From contig JBAYTZ010000012.1 of the NCBI GenBank assembly GCA_041675285.1, positions 1 to 64,000 of the forward strand: a DNA stretch of 64,000 nt. The letters run 5' to 3'. The notes under the pieces are model-generated. The model saw only the letters and a list, made by a program, of their open reading frames with translations, was not told the DNA's origin and did not search any database. This document shows positions 17,501 to 25,675 of the stretch, piece by piece. The translations under genes were made by a program, and so were the position numbers. The stretch is from Candidatus Delongbacteria bacterium (lineage in GTDB: Bacteria; CAIWAD01). Position 1 is the first letter of the stretch. The number at the start of each line of letters is the position of its first letter.

Positions 17501-19072
17501 GCCGCCGGAACGCCAGAGGCTGTCCGCCAGCACCACCAGCACGCCGGCGCCCGCCACCCGGTCGGCCAACCCGTGGTACTCCACGCGCTCTCCGGCATCC
17601 GGCGCGCGCAGGGAGCGCTCCGTGGCCGCCACGTAGCGCGTGCCCGCCAGGAACTCGTCCTGGAAGCGCAGCCGCCAGGCGCCGGCCAGCGGCCGCACGA
17701 TGACGCTGCGGAAGTGCGACTGGCCCAGCTTGAAGACCCGGATGTCCTCGCCGCTGAACCCGCTGACCTCGAAGTTCACCACGCGGCCGTCCAGGGCCGG
17801 GTCGGCGCTGAAGAGCAGGCGGTCCCCCTGGGCCTTGTACTCGCGCTGGTAGGTCAGCTCCAGCCAATTGAGCAAGCAGGAGGAAAACTCGCCCGCCGGC
17901 GGCTCGTCCACCCCGGCCAGGATCAGCGTGTTCTGGCCCTCGACGAAGGAGCTGTGGTCGGGAAAGGCCTCGGCACCGAACTCGGCGATCCGCAATTCCT
18001 GGTTGCGCCAGCTGCCGTCCGCGCCCACCTCCAGCGCGCCGCCGCCTGTGCTGTTCACGTAGAGGCGCAGCCGCTGATAGACGTCGGGCTCGCCCTCCTC
18101 GGCCGGCGCGCTCAATCCGCGCAGGCAGACTCTCATCTGCACCGGCAGCGCCGAGTAGGGATAGAGCCCCGGTGCGTCGAAGGTCACGTTGCGCAGCGTG
18201 CCGCCGTAGATGCCCGTGGTCCAGAACATGTGGTCGGGGTGGGGCTCGTCCAGCACGTAGGTGAGCCGGCTGAAGTGGTTGTACTCCTCCACGTGCACCG
18301 TGGCGGGAAAAGTCAGCGGCGCGGAGTAGCGCTCGGGATCGGTCTCGATGATCTCGCCCGTCTCCTGGGCGAAGCGCGGGCCCGGGGTGCCGTCGCTGGC
18401 CAGGAACCAGACCTCGCGCCGGCACCAGGGATCCTCCTGCGTGTCGACGCCCAGTTCGGGCACGGCGGGCCGGCTGGGTTCGGCCCAGAAAATCAGCTGG
18501 TCGTCCGGATCGAAGGAGCCGTCCTCGCAGCCCTCGGCCAGCATGGGCTCCGGCACGCCATTATGAACCAGGGTCCACGTGCGTGGATCGGGCAGCACTC
18601 CCGGCACGTGCTCGGCCAGCCAGGCGCCGGTGACCCGGATCAGGCCCTCGCCGCCCACCTCGAGCCGGGCGAAGGCGTGGCGCGCCCAGGGGTCCGGCGG
18701 CGCCAGCGCGCGCAGGCCGGCGCTCCGGCGCTCCGGGGTCCGGCCCTCCTCGCGCAGCAGCAGCCCGCCCTCGAGCACGGCCCGCGGCACCAGCAGACCG
18801 TCGCAGCGCGTGTCGCCGGCACTCTCCAGCGCGTGGACAGGCAGATCCAGCCGGGCCCCGCCCGGCGTCTCCGGCCGCAGCGTCCGGCCCTGGTGGCGGA
18901 CCACCAGCGGCCACTCCGCCGGCAAGTCGGCGGCGCCGTCCAGCCGCAGCAGCAGGCCGCCGTCGGGTTGGATTTGTTGCAGCAGATGCGGGAGGGCGCT
19001 GACGCGCACGGCGGCCCGGGAGAGCCCCGTCAGGCCCAGCAGCAGCGCCAGGGCCAGGCCACCCGCGCGCAC
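14504..19072 (-). CDS. C25 (gingipain-family) peptidase, PorU-like, with FlgD-like C-terminal domain
   Basis: A 1522-residue secreted cysteine peptidase. After a signal peptide comes a long beta-rich N-terminal part (about 25-560), then the C25 catalytic domain with His in NYAGHGGGAVW (about 735) and Cys in NATCFIASLDY (about 770). More beta domains follow, and the last 85 residues carry TYPNPFQRETRF and WDGRDRVGDVVANGVYFYRL, the FlgD Ig-like/T9SS sorting domain pattern. PorU sortases are C25 proteins coupled to PorV, as here, but PorU itself normally lacks such a tail, so this could be a T9SS cargo or a PorU variant. It follows the helicase gene by seven bases. Confidence 0.85.
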   Translation of the reverse strand: MRAGGLALALLLGLTGLSRAAVRVSALPHLLQQIQPDGGLLLRLDGAADLPAEWPLVVRHQGRTLRPETPGGARLDLPVHALESAGDTRCDGLLVPRAVLEGGLLLREEGRTPERRSAGLRALAPPDPWARHAFARLEVGGEGLIRVTGAWLAEHVPGVLPDPRTWTLVHNGVPEPMLAEGCEDGSFDPDDQLIFWAEPSRPAVPELGVDTQEDPWCRREVWFLASDGTPGPRFAQETGEIIETDPERYSAPLTFPATVHVEEYNHFSRLTYVLDEPHPDHMFWTTGIYGGTLRNVTFDAPGLYPYSALPVQMRVCLRGLSAPAEEGEPDVYQRLRLYVNSTGGGALEVGADGSWRNQELRIAEFGAEAFPDHSSFVEGQNTLILAGVDEPPAGEFSSCLLNWLELTYQREYKAQGDRLLFSADPALDGRVVNFEVSGFSGEDIRVFKLGQSHFRSVIVRPLAGAWRLRFQDEFLAGTRYVAATERSLRAPDAGERVEYHGLADRVAGAGVLVVLADSLWRSGGADLLQPLLQQVASREGEVLLVSDRWVYDEFSHGKVRPHALRDLILRAWRNWSTPPGWVLLVGDGAPAPRLTTPGLEPVLPLMYEQVYKWGAASSDDWFAREENGAQLPVVVSRWPAATPEDLANLVAKEAAYRTAAPGAWNNSLLLAAGARAQDEGIFMQQTENLIRLQVPDRFFIRRILAGEQGGAYIGSRPELLALVNEGQLLVNYAGHGGGAVWEDNQLFRSEDVALLDNAQRLAFFTNATCFIASLDYQGSLGRALLNTPEVGAIGVLGSTGLGFRDTGMELVADFWTLLLGNPELAVGQALREAKQRLWLRRVPGHEGSLEEKYVHAVNVMNTILGLPWQRLALPLESQPALANPVIETGGVLQFSGSGAAPGGQGLVEVYSSAERAAQTGPNFVTDVIRVPVSAGNDGAWTAAVPLPASLPGGGATGSLRVWMPGAEGGGHSGVSWFHPADSLSGTLAWQARLLPDPPRPGLPLRAEVLVASAQLVDSVAALLSIQPPNQAATQLRLSLTPLAGDPQRWQSAGTAGPFADSTLVGLRFALYDADGPDSTTTSWYWVEDARPRLSWTLLPGTDAAGQPEAVVGNDGESESDTLTCRLVRGLDGSATAGRIPPVPRGGSRRVSLPLPVGTLGETFRVEADWDPALGGPLPDALEFALTRVAVPAESWTDVVAGGVLRIRHGESGRILAVRELPVDSLLVEQVGRRLDAGPWLLEWRDGVPGPVQGELELTTVDSLRRLDTELLEYDGATRQLLARLGGQVQLERADTLRAAFTLNSAEGFALGRLADTGAPVVQLEVDGQVFDRGGFVPPRAAFSWTLTDPGGLDARPENIQLTMDGDSISSAELALLPDPAGGRLSVRYALDGSAPRGEPLALRLFVRDAAGNGTLHESEFMVGERLALQYMGTYPNPFQRETRFVFSLSGVANGAKIEIYTVAGRLIRRLEIPGPLINYVETLWDGRDRVGDVVANGVYFYRLTAEGPEGRVEHTGKVARLK

Positions 19073-19079
19073 GGCCCGG

Positions 19080-20750
19080 CTAGTCGAAGTTTCGAATCTC
19101 GTAGCGATAGCCCTGCTCCGTCAAAAAGAGTTGCCGGTTCATGGCGAACTCCTGGTCGATGGTGTCACGGGTGACCAGTGTGTAGAACCAGGCGTGGTTC
19201 TCGCCGCTCTTGGGCCGCAGGACGCGCCCCAGCCGCTGGGCCTCCTCCTGCCGGCTGCCGAAGGTCCCGGAGACTTGGATGGCCACATTGGCCTCGGGCA
19301 GGTCCACGGCGAAATTGGCCACCTTGGAGACCACCAGCACGCGCACGGCGCCGGTGCGGAAGCGTTCGTAGAGATCCTCGCGCACCTGGTTGCGCACGCT
19401 GCCCGTGATCAGCGGCGCATCCAGCAGCGCGGCGATGGTGTGCAACTGGTCCAGGAACTGCCCGATGATCAGCACGCGGTCGTTGGGGTGCAGCGCCAGC
19501 AGGTGTTCGATGACCTCGAGCTTGGCCGGGTTGCAGGAGGCAACCGTGTACTTGCGCCGCGTCTCGGCCAGGGCGTACTCCAGCCGCAGGTCGTTGTCCA
19601 TGGCCAGCCGGTATTCGATGCAGCTGGCCTGAGCGATCCAGCCCTGGCGCTCCAACTCCTTCCAGGGGACGTCGATCTTCTTGGGCCCGATCAGGGAGAA
19701 CACGTCGTCCTCCTTGCCGTCCTCGCGCACCAGCGTGGCGGTCAGGCCCAGCCGCCGCCGACTTTGGATCTCCGCCACCGCGCGGAAGACCGGCGCGGGC
19801 AGCAGGTGCACCTCGTCGTAGACGATCAGGCCCCAGTCCTGCTGGTTGAACAGGGCGAAGTGGGCGAAGGGGCTCTTCTTGTTCTTGCGCCAGGTGAGGA
19901 TCTGGTAGGTGGCCAGGGTCACCGGCCGCACTTCCTTGAACTCGCCCGAATACTCGCCGATCTGGTCCTCAGGGATGTCGGTCTTGTCCAGGATCTCGTG
20001 TTTCCACTGCCGCAGCGCGGTGACGTTGGTGGTGAGCACCAGCGTGTGCATGCGCACCTTCTCCATCACGCCGATGCCGATCACGGTCTTGCCCGCGCCG
20101 CAGGGCAGCACCAGCACGCCCGAGCCGCCGCGCTTGTCGCCGCCGGCCCAGAACACCGAGATGGCGTCCTTCTGGTAGCGGCGCAGCTCGAAGTCCCGCC
20201 CGCTGCGGCACTGCTCGCGCCAGCCGATGGCCAGCGGCGCGCCGTTGGTGTAGCCGGCCAGGTCCTCCACCGGGAAGCCGATCTTGATCAGCGACTGCTT
20301 GAGGTGCCCGCGGTACTCCGGCCGCACCAGCACGCGCCGGGCGTCCAATTGCTGCCCCAGGTAGGGCACCACGGTCTTGTGGCGGGTCAGCTCCATCATC
20401 AGCAGCTCGTCGTCGGACTCCAGCAGGAGGCCCAGCACCTCGTCGCGCATCAGGCGCACGCGTCCGTAACGCGACACCGTCTCCCGGATGTCCTCCACCA
20501 CGTTGGTGGGGACCTCGTACTTGGAGTAGCGGTTGAGGATGTTGATGATTTCCGCGGCGCCCATCCCGCTGGAGGCGGCGTTCCAGAGCGAGAGCGGCGT
20601 GATCCGGTAGGTGTGCAGGTGTTCGGGGGACTTGTCCAGCTCGGCGAAGCGGCCCAGATCGTCCCGGGCGTCCTCGAAGAGTGGATTGGCGGTCTCCAGA
20701 AAGACCGTCCGATCCGATTGGATGATAAGCGGATTGCTAGGGTTGTACAC
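19080..20750 (-). CDS. XPB/Rad25-like superfamily 2 DNA helicase
   Basis: A 556-residue ATP-dependent helicase. The order is a damage-recognition-like N-terminal domain (about 1-180), then Walker A PCGAGKTVIG, DEVH box (VYDEVHLLPA), GLTATLVREDG with the RED motif specific to XPB, and C-terminal QRLGRVLRPKSG. It matches bacterial/archaeal XPB used in repair or recombination; no Bax1-type nuclease lies nearby. GTG 20750 is chosen because GGGAGG lies five bases upstream, whereas a TTG three bases earlier is too close. The start overlaps the end of yjbQ by 14 bases and is thus coupled to it. Confidence 0.88.
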   Translation of the reverse strand: MYNPSNPLIIQSDRTVFLETANPLFEDARDDLGRFAELDKSPEHLHTYRITPLSLWNAASSGMGAAEIINILNRYSKYEVPTNVVEDIRETVSRYGRVRLMRDEVLGLLLESDDELLMMELTRHKTVVPYLGQQLDARRVLVRPEYRGHLKQSLIKIGFPVEDLAGYTNGAPLAIGWREQCRSGRDFELRRYQKDAISVFWAGGDKRGGSGVLVLPCGAGKTVIGIGVMEKVRMHTLVLTTNVTALRQWKHEILDKTDIPEDQIGEYSGEFKEVRPVTLATYQILTWRKNKKSPFAHFALFNQQDWGLIVYDEVHLLPAPVFRAVAEIQSRRRLGLTATLVREDGKEDDVFSLIGPKKIDVPWKELERQGWIAQASCIEYRLAMDNDLRLEYALAETRRKYTVASCNPAKLEVIEHLLALHPNDRVLIIGQFLDQLHTIAALLDAPLITGSVRNQVREDLYERFRTGAVRVLVVSKVANFAVDLPEANVAIQVSGTFGSRQEEAQRLGRVLRPKSGENHAWFYTLVTRDTIDQEFAMNRQLFLTEQGYRYEIRNFD

Positions 20751-21147
20751 CAAGGCCTCCCGGGATCCAATCCACCCAGACCTGTCGCCGCCGGGGGCCG
20801 TCGAACTCGCAGAACCAGACGGACTGCCAGCATCCCAGCTTCAAGCGCCCGCCCCGCACCGGAACCAGCACCTGACACCCGCAGAGGCTGGCCTGCAGGT
20901 GGGCGGCGGAATTCCCTTCGGCGTGCCGGTACTCCGCATCCTGGGCCAGCCGATCCAGGCGCATCAGCAGGTCGCGCGGGACGTCCGGATCGCCGTTTTC
21001 GTTGAAGGTCACTCCGGCCGTGGTGTGGGGCACATGAACCAGGAGCAGGCCGTCCCGCCACCCCGCCCGCGCCAGGAGTTCCTCAAGCCGGGCGTCCAGC
21101 CGCAGGAATTCCGCGCGGTTTCGCGTGAAAATCTCTTCCTCGACCAT
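20737..21147 (-). CDS. yjbQ: YjbQ/UPF0047 family protein
   Basis: A 136-residue protein with the conserved set HVPHTTAGVTFNEN, HAEGNSAAHLQASLCG and LGCWQSVWFCEFDGPR. The family fold binds a metal through conserved His residues; E. coli YjbQ shows weak thiamine-phosphate synthase activity, but its true role is unsettled. It heads the leftward run that includes the XPB-like helicase and the PorU/PorV-like genes. On the minus strand a TTGACT (21179-21174) lies 17 bp before a poor -10 (AAATTC), too weak to call. Confidence 0.86.
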   Translation of the reverse strand: MVEEEIFTRNRAEFLRLDARLEELLARAGWRDGLLLVHVPHTTAGVTFNENGDPDVPRDLLMRLDRLAQDAEYRHAEGNSAAHLQASLCGCQVLVPVRGGRLKLGCWQSVWFCEFDGPRRRQVWVDWIPGGLGVQP

Positions 21148-21217
21148 GCAGAATTTCTTGATTAACGGTGTGAAGTCAATGTGGCAAATGCCCGTCGCTC
21201 ATTTCCTATGTTGCAGC

Positions 21218-21634
21218 ATGCTGGAACGCCCCCTCGACCTGGCCTGGAGCCACTGGCCGCCGCGCTCGCGTCCGCGGCAGTTCATCCTCTTGCTGGCCAT
21301 TGTGATCCTTTCCGCCTCGCTGGTGTATTACTGGCTGGGCCTGAGCTGGGAGAGCAATGCGCTGGTAGTGGCCTTCATTTTCTCTCTGCGCAATCTTCTG
21401 TTTGCCCGTAGCGTCCTGCTCGCCGCGGACGGCCTGTCATTGTCCCACCCCCTCACGGGAGCGCGACGCTGGAAGTGGCCGGAAATCAGCGGCTTGGAGC
21501 TGAAGGACGAGTTGCTTTATCTGTCTTTAGTGAATAAACAACGAGTCGAATTACCGGCTCCTCCCGGCGCCCTCCACGCCAAGGTCCAGGAGTGGAGCCA
21601 ATGGCTGACCCACCCGCAGCGCGCGGAGGAGTGA
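21218..21634 (+). CDS. Small membrane protein with YcxB/bPH-like C-terminus
   Basis: A 138-residue protein with two adjacent hydrophobic helices (FILLLAIVILSASLVYYWLGL and ALVVAFIFSLRNLLFA) and a C-terminal beta-rich part (LAADGLSLSHPL, WPEISGLELKDELLYLSL) that resembles the PH-like output of YcxB-type proteins. The ATG at 21218 has no strong ribosome site; an upstream in-frame ATG at 21179 is possible. Its last 34 bases overlap the next gene. Function unknown. Confidence 0.55.
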   Translation: MLERPLDLAWSHWPPRSRPRQFILLLAIVILSASLVYYWLGLSWESNALVVAFIFSLRNLLFARSVLLAADGLSLSHPLTGARRWKWPEISGLELKDELLYLSLVNKQRVELPAPPGALHAKVQEWSQWLTHPQRAEE

Positions 21635-21933
21635 GCGACCGCCCGCAACCGGACCCTGGTTCGCAATTGAGCGCAGCGGAGTGTGAACTCGCGCGCTGGC
21701 TGGCCCGGGAATTGGTGGAGCGCCGGCTGGGCGCCCCGGCTCTCTTCCTGCTGGAGAGCCTGCGTCCGCTGAACTTCGTCATCAGCCAAGCCATGGCCTT
21801 TCTTTCGCCGATTATAAAAATCATTAGTGACCAATCGAAAATCGACCAATTCCAAGAACTGCTGGAAAAACGCGAGTCGATCCCGTACATTTGTAACGAG
21901 ATTCACCAGCTTGAAGAGGTGCGCCGTGGCTGA
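21601..21933 (+). CDS. Small conserved protein with one hydrophobic helix
   Basis: A 110-residue protein. After a Pro/Ala-rich start the chain has ELARWLARELVERRLGAPA, a segment LLESLRPLNFVISQAMAFLSP that is probably a membrane helix or lipid-associated helix, and an acidic helical end (QFQELLEKRESIPYICNEI). Similar short proteins of unknown role occur in several Gram-negative phyla. GGAG four bases before the ATG serves as ribosome site. It overlaps the gene before it and ends eight bases into the amidohydrolase start, so the three are one operon. Confidence 0.55.
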   Translation: MADPPAARGGVSDRPQPDPGSQLSAAECELARWLARELVERRLGAPALFLLESLRPLNFVISQAMAFLSPIIKIISDQSKIDQFQELLEKRESIPYICNEIHQLEEVRRG

Positions 21934-23689
21934 TGCATCCAAGAAGTCCCGACCCGTTGCCAAGCCATCCACTGCCAAGAGCAGCAAGCTGATCGCCGGC
22001 AAATCCGCCGGGACGGGGGCGAAGACGCCCCTGGCTCCGCCCCCCCGGTCTGCCGCCGGGGCCAAGGCGGCCAAACCCCTCGCCCGGCCCGTCGTCAAGG
22101 CGGCCTCCAAGCTGGCCGCCCGCCCGACACCCAAAGCCGCCGCCAAGCCCGCGCCCGCCTCTTTGCCCAAGTCCGTCGCGAAGGCGGCGCCCAAGCTCGC
22201 CTCCAAACCGGTGGCCAAGCCGCTGGCCAAGCCCGCGCCCAAGCCGCAGCCCGTCGTCGCCGCCAAGTCCGCGCCCAAACCCGCGCCCAAGACGGCCGCA
22301 CCGGCCAAGTCCGCCGCCGTCTCCGTGCGGGAGATCAAGCCGCCGGCGGGCGCCAGCCTGCTCCTCCAGGGAGCCAACTGGGTGACCCTCAACATGGTGC
22401 GCGAAGTGCTGCAGGGCGACGTGCGCATCGAGCACGGCCGGATCACGGCCATCGGCGAACGCCTCAAGCCCCGCAAGGACGAACAGGTGGTGTCCGTCCA
22501 CGGGCTGACGGCCTTCCCGGGTTTCGTCCAGCTGCACGTGCACCTCTGCCAGACCCTCTTCCGCCACATGGCCGAGGATCTGGCCCTGTTCGACTGGCTG
22601 CGCAATCGGATCTGGCCGCTGGAAGCCGCCCACAACCCGGCCTCCCTGGCGGCCTCCTCGCGGCTGGGCATCCTGGAGCTGCTGCTCTCCGGCACCACCA
22701 CGGTCTTCACCATGGAGACCACGCACCACACGGAAACCGTCTTCCAGGAATTGATCGCCGGCGGCCAGCGCGCCTACTCCGGCAAGGCCATGATGGACAG
22801 CGGACGCGGCGTGCCGCCGGAACTGCGCGAAGACACCACGGCCTCGCTGGATCTGGCCCGCCGGCATCTGGCGGACTGGCACGGCAAGGGCCGCCTAAGC
22901 GTGACCCTCAACCCGCGCTTCGCCCCCAGCTGCAGCGCGGACCTGCTCAAGGGCGTGGCCGGGCTGGCCCGGGAGAGCGGCGCCTGGATCCACACCCACG
23001 TCGCCGAGACCCGGGACGAGGTCCAGCTGACCCGCGAAGTCTTCGGCCGCAACCCCGTGCAGCTCTACGAGGCCCTGGGCTACCTGGAAGGCAAGTTCCT
23101 GGGCGTCCACGCCGTGCACCTGACAGAAGCTGAGAAGCTGATCATCGCCGCCCACCGCAACGCCGTGCTGGCGCACTGCCCCAGCGCGAACCTGAAGCTG
23201 GGAAGCGGGATCGCCCCGCTTTCCGACCTGCTGGCGCGGGGCATCCGCGTGGGGCTGGGCGCCGACGGCGCCGCCTGCAACAACAACCTCAACATCCTGG
23301 AAGAGCTGCGCCTGGCCGGCCTGCTGCAGAAGGTCAGCCGCGGCGCGGCCACCTTAAGCGCCGAGACCCTGCTGGAGCTGGCCACCATCGACGCCGCGCG
23401 CGCCATCGGGCTGGAGGAGGAGATCGGCTCCATCGAGCCGGGCAAGAAGGCGGACCTGGTCTTCTTCGACCTGAACCACCCCAGCATCCAGCCGGCGGGC
23501 ACGCCCGCCCAGCAACTGGTCTGGTCGGCCTCGTCCCGGGACCTGGTGCACACGCTGGTGGAAGGCGAATTCCTGGTCAAGGACCGCCGCGCCACCCGAC
23601 TGGACCACGAAGAAGTGCTGAAGAACGCCAAGTTCGAGGCCCGCAAGCTGGTCGCCCGCGCCGGGCTGGAGGGCAAGGTCCGGCTGTAG
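21926..23689 (+). CDS. Amidohydrolase (SAH/MTA/guanine deaminase type) with Lys/Pro/Ala-rich N-terminal tail
   Basis: A 587-residue protein. Residues about 1-145 are a low-complexity tail built from AKP, KPAPK and KAA units, resembling histone H1 tails. The catalytic part (about 150-587) has the metal site FVQLHVHLCQT, HTHVAETRDE, and LGADGAACNNNLNILEELRLA, as in SsnA/MtaD deaminases that hydrolyse an aminopurine or related ring amine. GTG 21926 is chosen as start since GAGG lies six bases upstream. A starting Met beyond it is out of frame with no site. Substrate unknown. It ends before a terminator at 23741. Confidence 0.82.
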   Translation: MADASKKSRPVAKPSTAKSSKLIAGKSAGTGAKTPLAPPPRSAAGAKAAKPLARPVVKAASKLAARPTPKAAAKPAPASLPKSVAKAAPKLASKPVAKPLAKPAPKPQPVVAAKSAPKPAPKTAAPAKSAAVSVREIKPPAGASLLLQGANWVTLNMVREVLQGDVRIEHGRITAIGERLKPRKDEQVVSVHGLTAFPGFVQLHVHLCQTLFRHMAEDLALFDWLRNRIWPLEAAHNPASLAASSRLGILELLLSGTTTVFTMETTHHTETVFQELIAGGQRAYSGKAMMDSGRGVPPELREDTTASLDLARRHLADWHGKGRLSVTLNPRFAPSCSADLLKGVAGLARESGAWIHTHVAETRDEVQLTREVFGRNPVQLYEALGYLEGKFLGVHAVHLTEAEKLIIAAHRNAVLAHCPSANLKLGSGIAPLSDLLARGIRVGLGADGAACNNNLNILEELRLAGLLQKVSRGAATLSAETLLELATIDAARAIGLEEEIGSIEPGKKADLVFFDLNHPSIQPAGTPAQQLVWSASSRDLVHTLVEGEFLVKDRRATRLDHEEVLKNAKFEARKLVARAGLEGKVRL

Positions 23690-23740
23690 CCGCCCGGCCC
23701 GGCCACGTCCTCCACGGACCTGTCTGGTCATGACACACCG

Positions 23741-23774
23741 ATCAGGGGCAAGCGCGATCTTGCCCCTGATTTTT
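23741..23774 (+). terminator. Rho-independent terminator between the amidohydrolase and the GlmL-like gene
   Basis: A 12-bp perfect stem (ATCAGGGGCAAG / CTTGCCCCTGAT) with loop CGCGAT is followed by TTTTT (23770-23774). The T-tract is only about 11 bases before the ATG at 23786 with its AGGAG ribosome site (23777-23781). It therefore either ends the upstream operon or acts as an attenuator in front of the next gene. Confidence 0.88.
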
Positions 23775-23785
23775 CAGGAGTCCCC

Positions 23786-25675
23786 ATGAAGGAAATCCGC
23801 TCCATCCTGGCCACCGACTGCGGCAGCACCACCACCAAGTGCATCCTCATCGAGAAGATCGGCGACACCTACCGCCAGACCATCCGCGGCGAGGCGCCCA
23901 CCACGGTGGAAGCGCCCTTCGAGGACGTGACCATGGGCGTGATCAACGCCGTCACCGAGGTGGAGGAGCTGTCGCGCCAGCGCCTGACGCTTTCCGACGG
24001 CGCCGTGCGCGAGGCCACACCCACGAGGCGTTTCCTGCGCCAGGTGGCCGGCCCGGACGGCGGCGAGCAGTGGGAGATCATCGTGCCCCAGGAGGGCGAC
24101 GAGGGCGTGGACGCCTACATCTCCACCTCCAGCGCCGGCGGCGGCCTGCAGATGATGGTGGCCGGCGTGGTGGCCTCCATGACCGGCGAGTCCGCCCAGC
24201 GCGCGGCCCTGGGCGCCGGCGCCATCGTGATGGACGTGATCGCCTCCAACGACGGCCGCCTGCCCCACGAAAAGATCGACCGCATCCGCCGGCTGCGGCC
24301 GGACATGATCCTCTTGGCCGGCGGCACCGACGGCGGCAGCAAGCTGCCCCTCGACCTGGCGGAGCTGATCGCCGCCGCCAAGCCCCGCCCGCGCCTGGGC
24401 CAGGGCTTCAATCTGCCCATCATCTACGCCGGCAACAACGCGCTGAAAGTCGAGATCCACGAGATCCTGGCCCCCGTCAGCGCATTGACCGAAGTGGACA
24501 ACCTGCGCCCCGTGCTGGAGCGCGAGAACCTGAACCCGGCGCGGGACAAGATCCACGACCTGTTCATGGAGCACGTGATGCAGCAGGCCCCCGGCTACGA
24601 CAAGCTGATGGGCTTCTGCCGCTACTGGGACGACAGCCCGACAGGTGGCGGACCCGTCCAGGTGCCCATCATGCCCACGCCCGGCGCCGTGGGCAAGATC
24701 ATCGAGAAGGTGGCCGAGATCCAGGGCATCAACGTGGTGGGCGTGGACATCGGCGGCGCCACCACCGACGTCTTCTCCGTCTTCGGCGGCGTGTTCAACC
24801 GCACCGTGAGCGCCAACCTGGGCATGAGCTACAGCGTCAGCAATGTGCTGGCGGAGGCCGGCCTGGAGAACATCCAGCGCTGGGTGCCCTTCCCGCTGGA
24901 TCCGGGCGAGCTGCGCAACCGCATCGGCAACAAGATGATCCGCCCCACCACGATCCCCCAGACCATGGAGGACCTGCTGATCGAACAGGCCATCGCCCGC
25001 GAGGCGCTGCGCCTGTCCTTCGTCCAGCACAAGGAGTTCGCCGTGGAGCTGAAGGGCGTGCAGCAGGAGCGCACCATCAGCGACGCCTTCGACCAGGACT
25101 CGGGCAGCCGCACGCTGGTGAAAATGATGGAGCTGGACCTGCTGGTGGGCTCGGGCGGCGTGCTCTCCCACGCGCCGCGCCGCGTGCAGGGCGCCTGGAT
25201 GCTGGTGGACAGCTTCCTGCCCGAGGGCTTCACGCGCCTGGCCGTGGACTCGATCTTCATGATGCCCCAGCTGGGCGTGCTGGCCAGTTTCCACGAGACC
25301 GCCGCCACCCAGGTCTTCGACAAGGATTGCCTGATCTACCTGGGCACCTGCGTGGCCCCGCTGGGCCGCGTCAAGAACCCGGGCAAGCCCTGTCTGCGGA
25401 TGACGGGCGAGCTGCCCTCCGGCCCCGTGGACGTGCAGATCCCCCAGGACGAGCTGCGCCTGTTTCCGCTAGGTCCCGGCGAGGAGGCGGCCCTGCATTT
25501 CCAGCCGGAAAAAGGCTTCGACCTGGGCGCCGGTCCGGGCAAGGAGATCCGCCGGGTGGTGCTGGGCGGCGTGGCCGGCCTGATCATCGACACGCGCGGC
25601 CGACCCTTCAGCCTGGCCGCCGACACGCCGGGCCGGCTGGAGAAGCTGGCGCGCTGGGACATCACCAAGAAATAG
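23786..25675 (+). CDS. GlmL/MutL-like ASKHA ATPase
   Basis: A 629-residue protein of the glutamate mutase accessory GlmL family. It opens with the phosphate-1 motif DCGSTTTKCILIE, has a second nucleotide motif GVDIGGATTDVFS (about 320) and adenosine-like glycines in LVGSGGVLS. In clostridia this protein is encoded with B12-dependent glutamate mutase and is thought to help load or repair the cofactor; no mutase gene is in the window. AGGAG precedes the ATG. The last codons (RGRPFSLAADTPG...) recur 3' of the next gene as a partial duplicate. Confidence 0.87.
   Translation: MKEIRSILATDCGSTTTKCILIEKIGDTYRQTIRGEAPTTVEAPFEDVTMGVINAVTEVEELSRQRLTLSDGAVREATPTRRFLRQVAGPDGGEQWEIIVPQEGDEGVDAYISTSSAGGGLQMMVAGVVASMTGESAQRAALGAGAIVMDVIASNDGRLPHEKIDRIRRLRPDMILLAGGTDGGSKLPLDLAELIAAAKPRPRLGQGFNLPIIYAGNNALKVEIHEILAPVSALTEVDNLRPVLERENLNPARDKIHDLFMEHVMQQAPGYDKLMGFCRYWDDSPTGGGPVQVPIMPTPGAVGKIIEKVAEIQGINVVGVDIGGATTDVFSVFGGVFNRTVSANLGMSYSVSNVLAEAGLENIQRWVPFPLDPGELRNRIGNKMIRPTTIPQTMEDLLIEQAIAREALRLSFVQHKEFAVELKGVQQERTISDAFDQDSGSRTLVKMMELDLLVGSGGVLSHAPRRVQGAWMLVDSFLPEGFTRLAVDSIFMMPQLGVLASFHETAATQVFDKDCLIYLGTCVAPLGRVKNPGKPCLRMTGELPSGPVDVQIPQDELRLFPLGPGEEAALHFQPEKGFDLGAGPGKEIRRVVLGGVAGLIIDTRGRPFSLAADTPGRLEKLARWDITKK
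25593..25668 (+). repeat. Direct repeat, copy 1 (end of GlmL-like gene)
   Basis: This 76-bp end of the GlmL-like gene, coding for RGRPFSLAADTPGRLEKLARWDIT, recurs 515 bp downstream with only a few changes and a 3-bp deletion. It brackets the VOC gene together with copy 2. Confidence 0.85.

Noticed and set aside
15089..19174. Very long plus-strand open frame (about 1360 codons) across the C25 gene
   Set aside because: It is the antisense of the C25 peptidase gene. The translation is rich in His, Gln, Arg and Ala with no domain, and the minus-strand protein has clear motifs. In GC-rich DNA such mirror frames are common.
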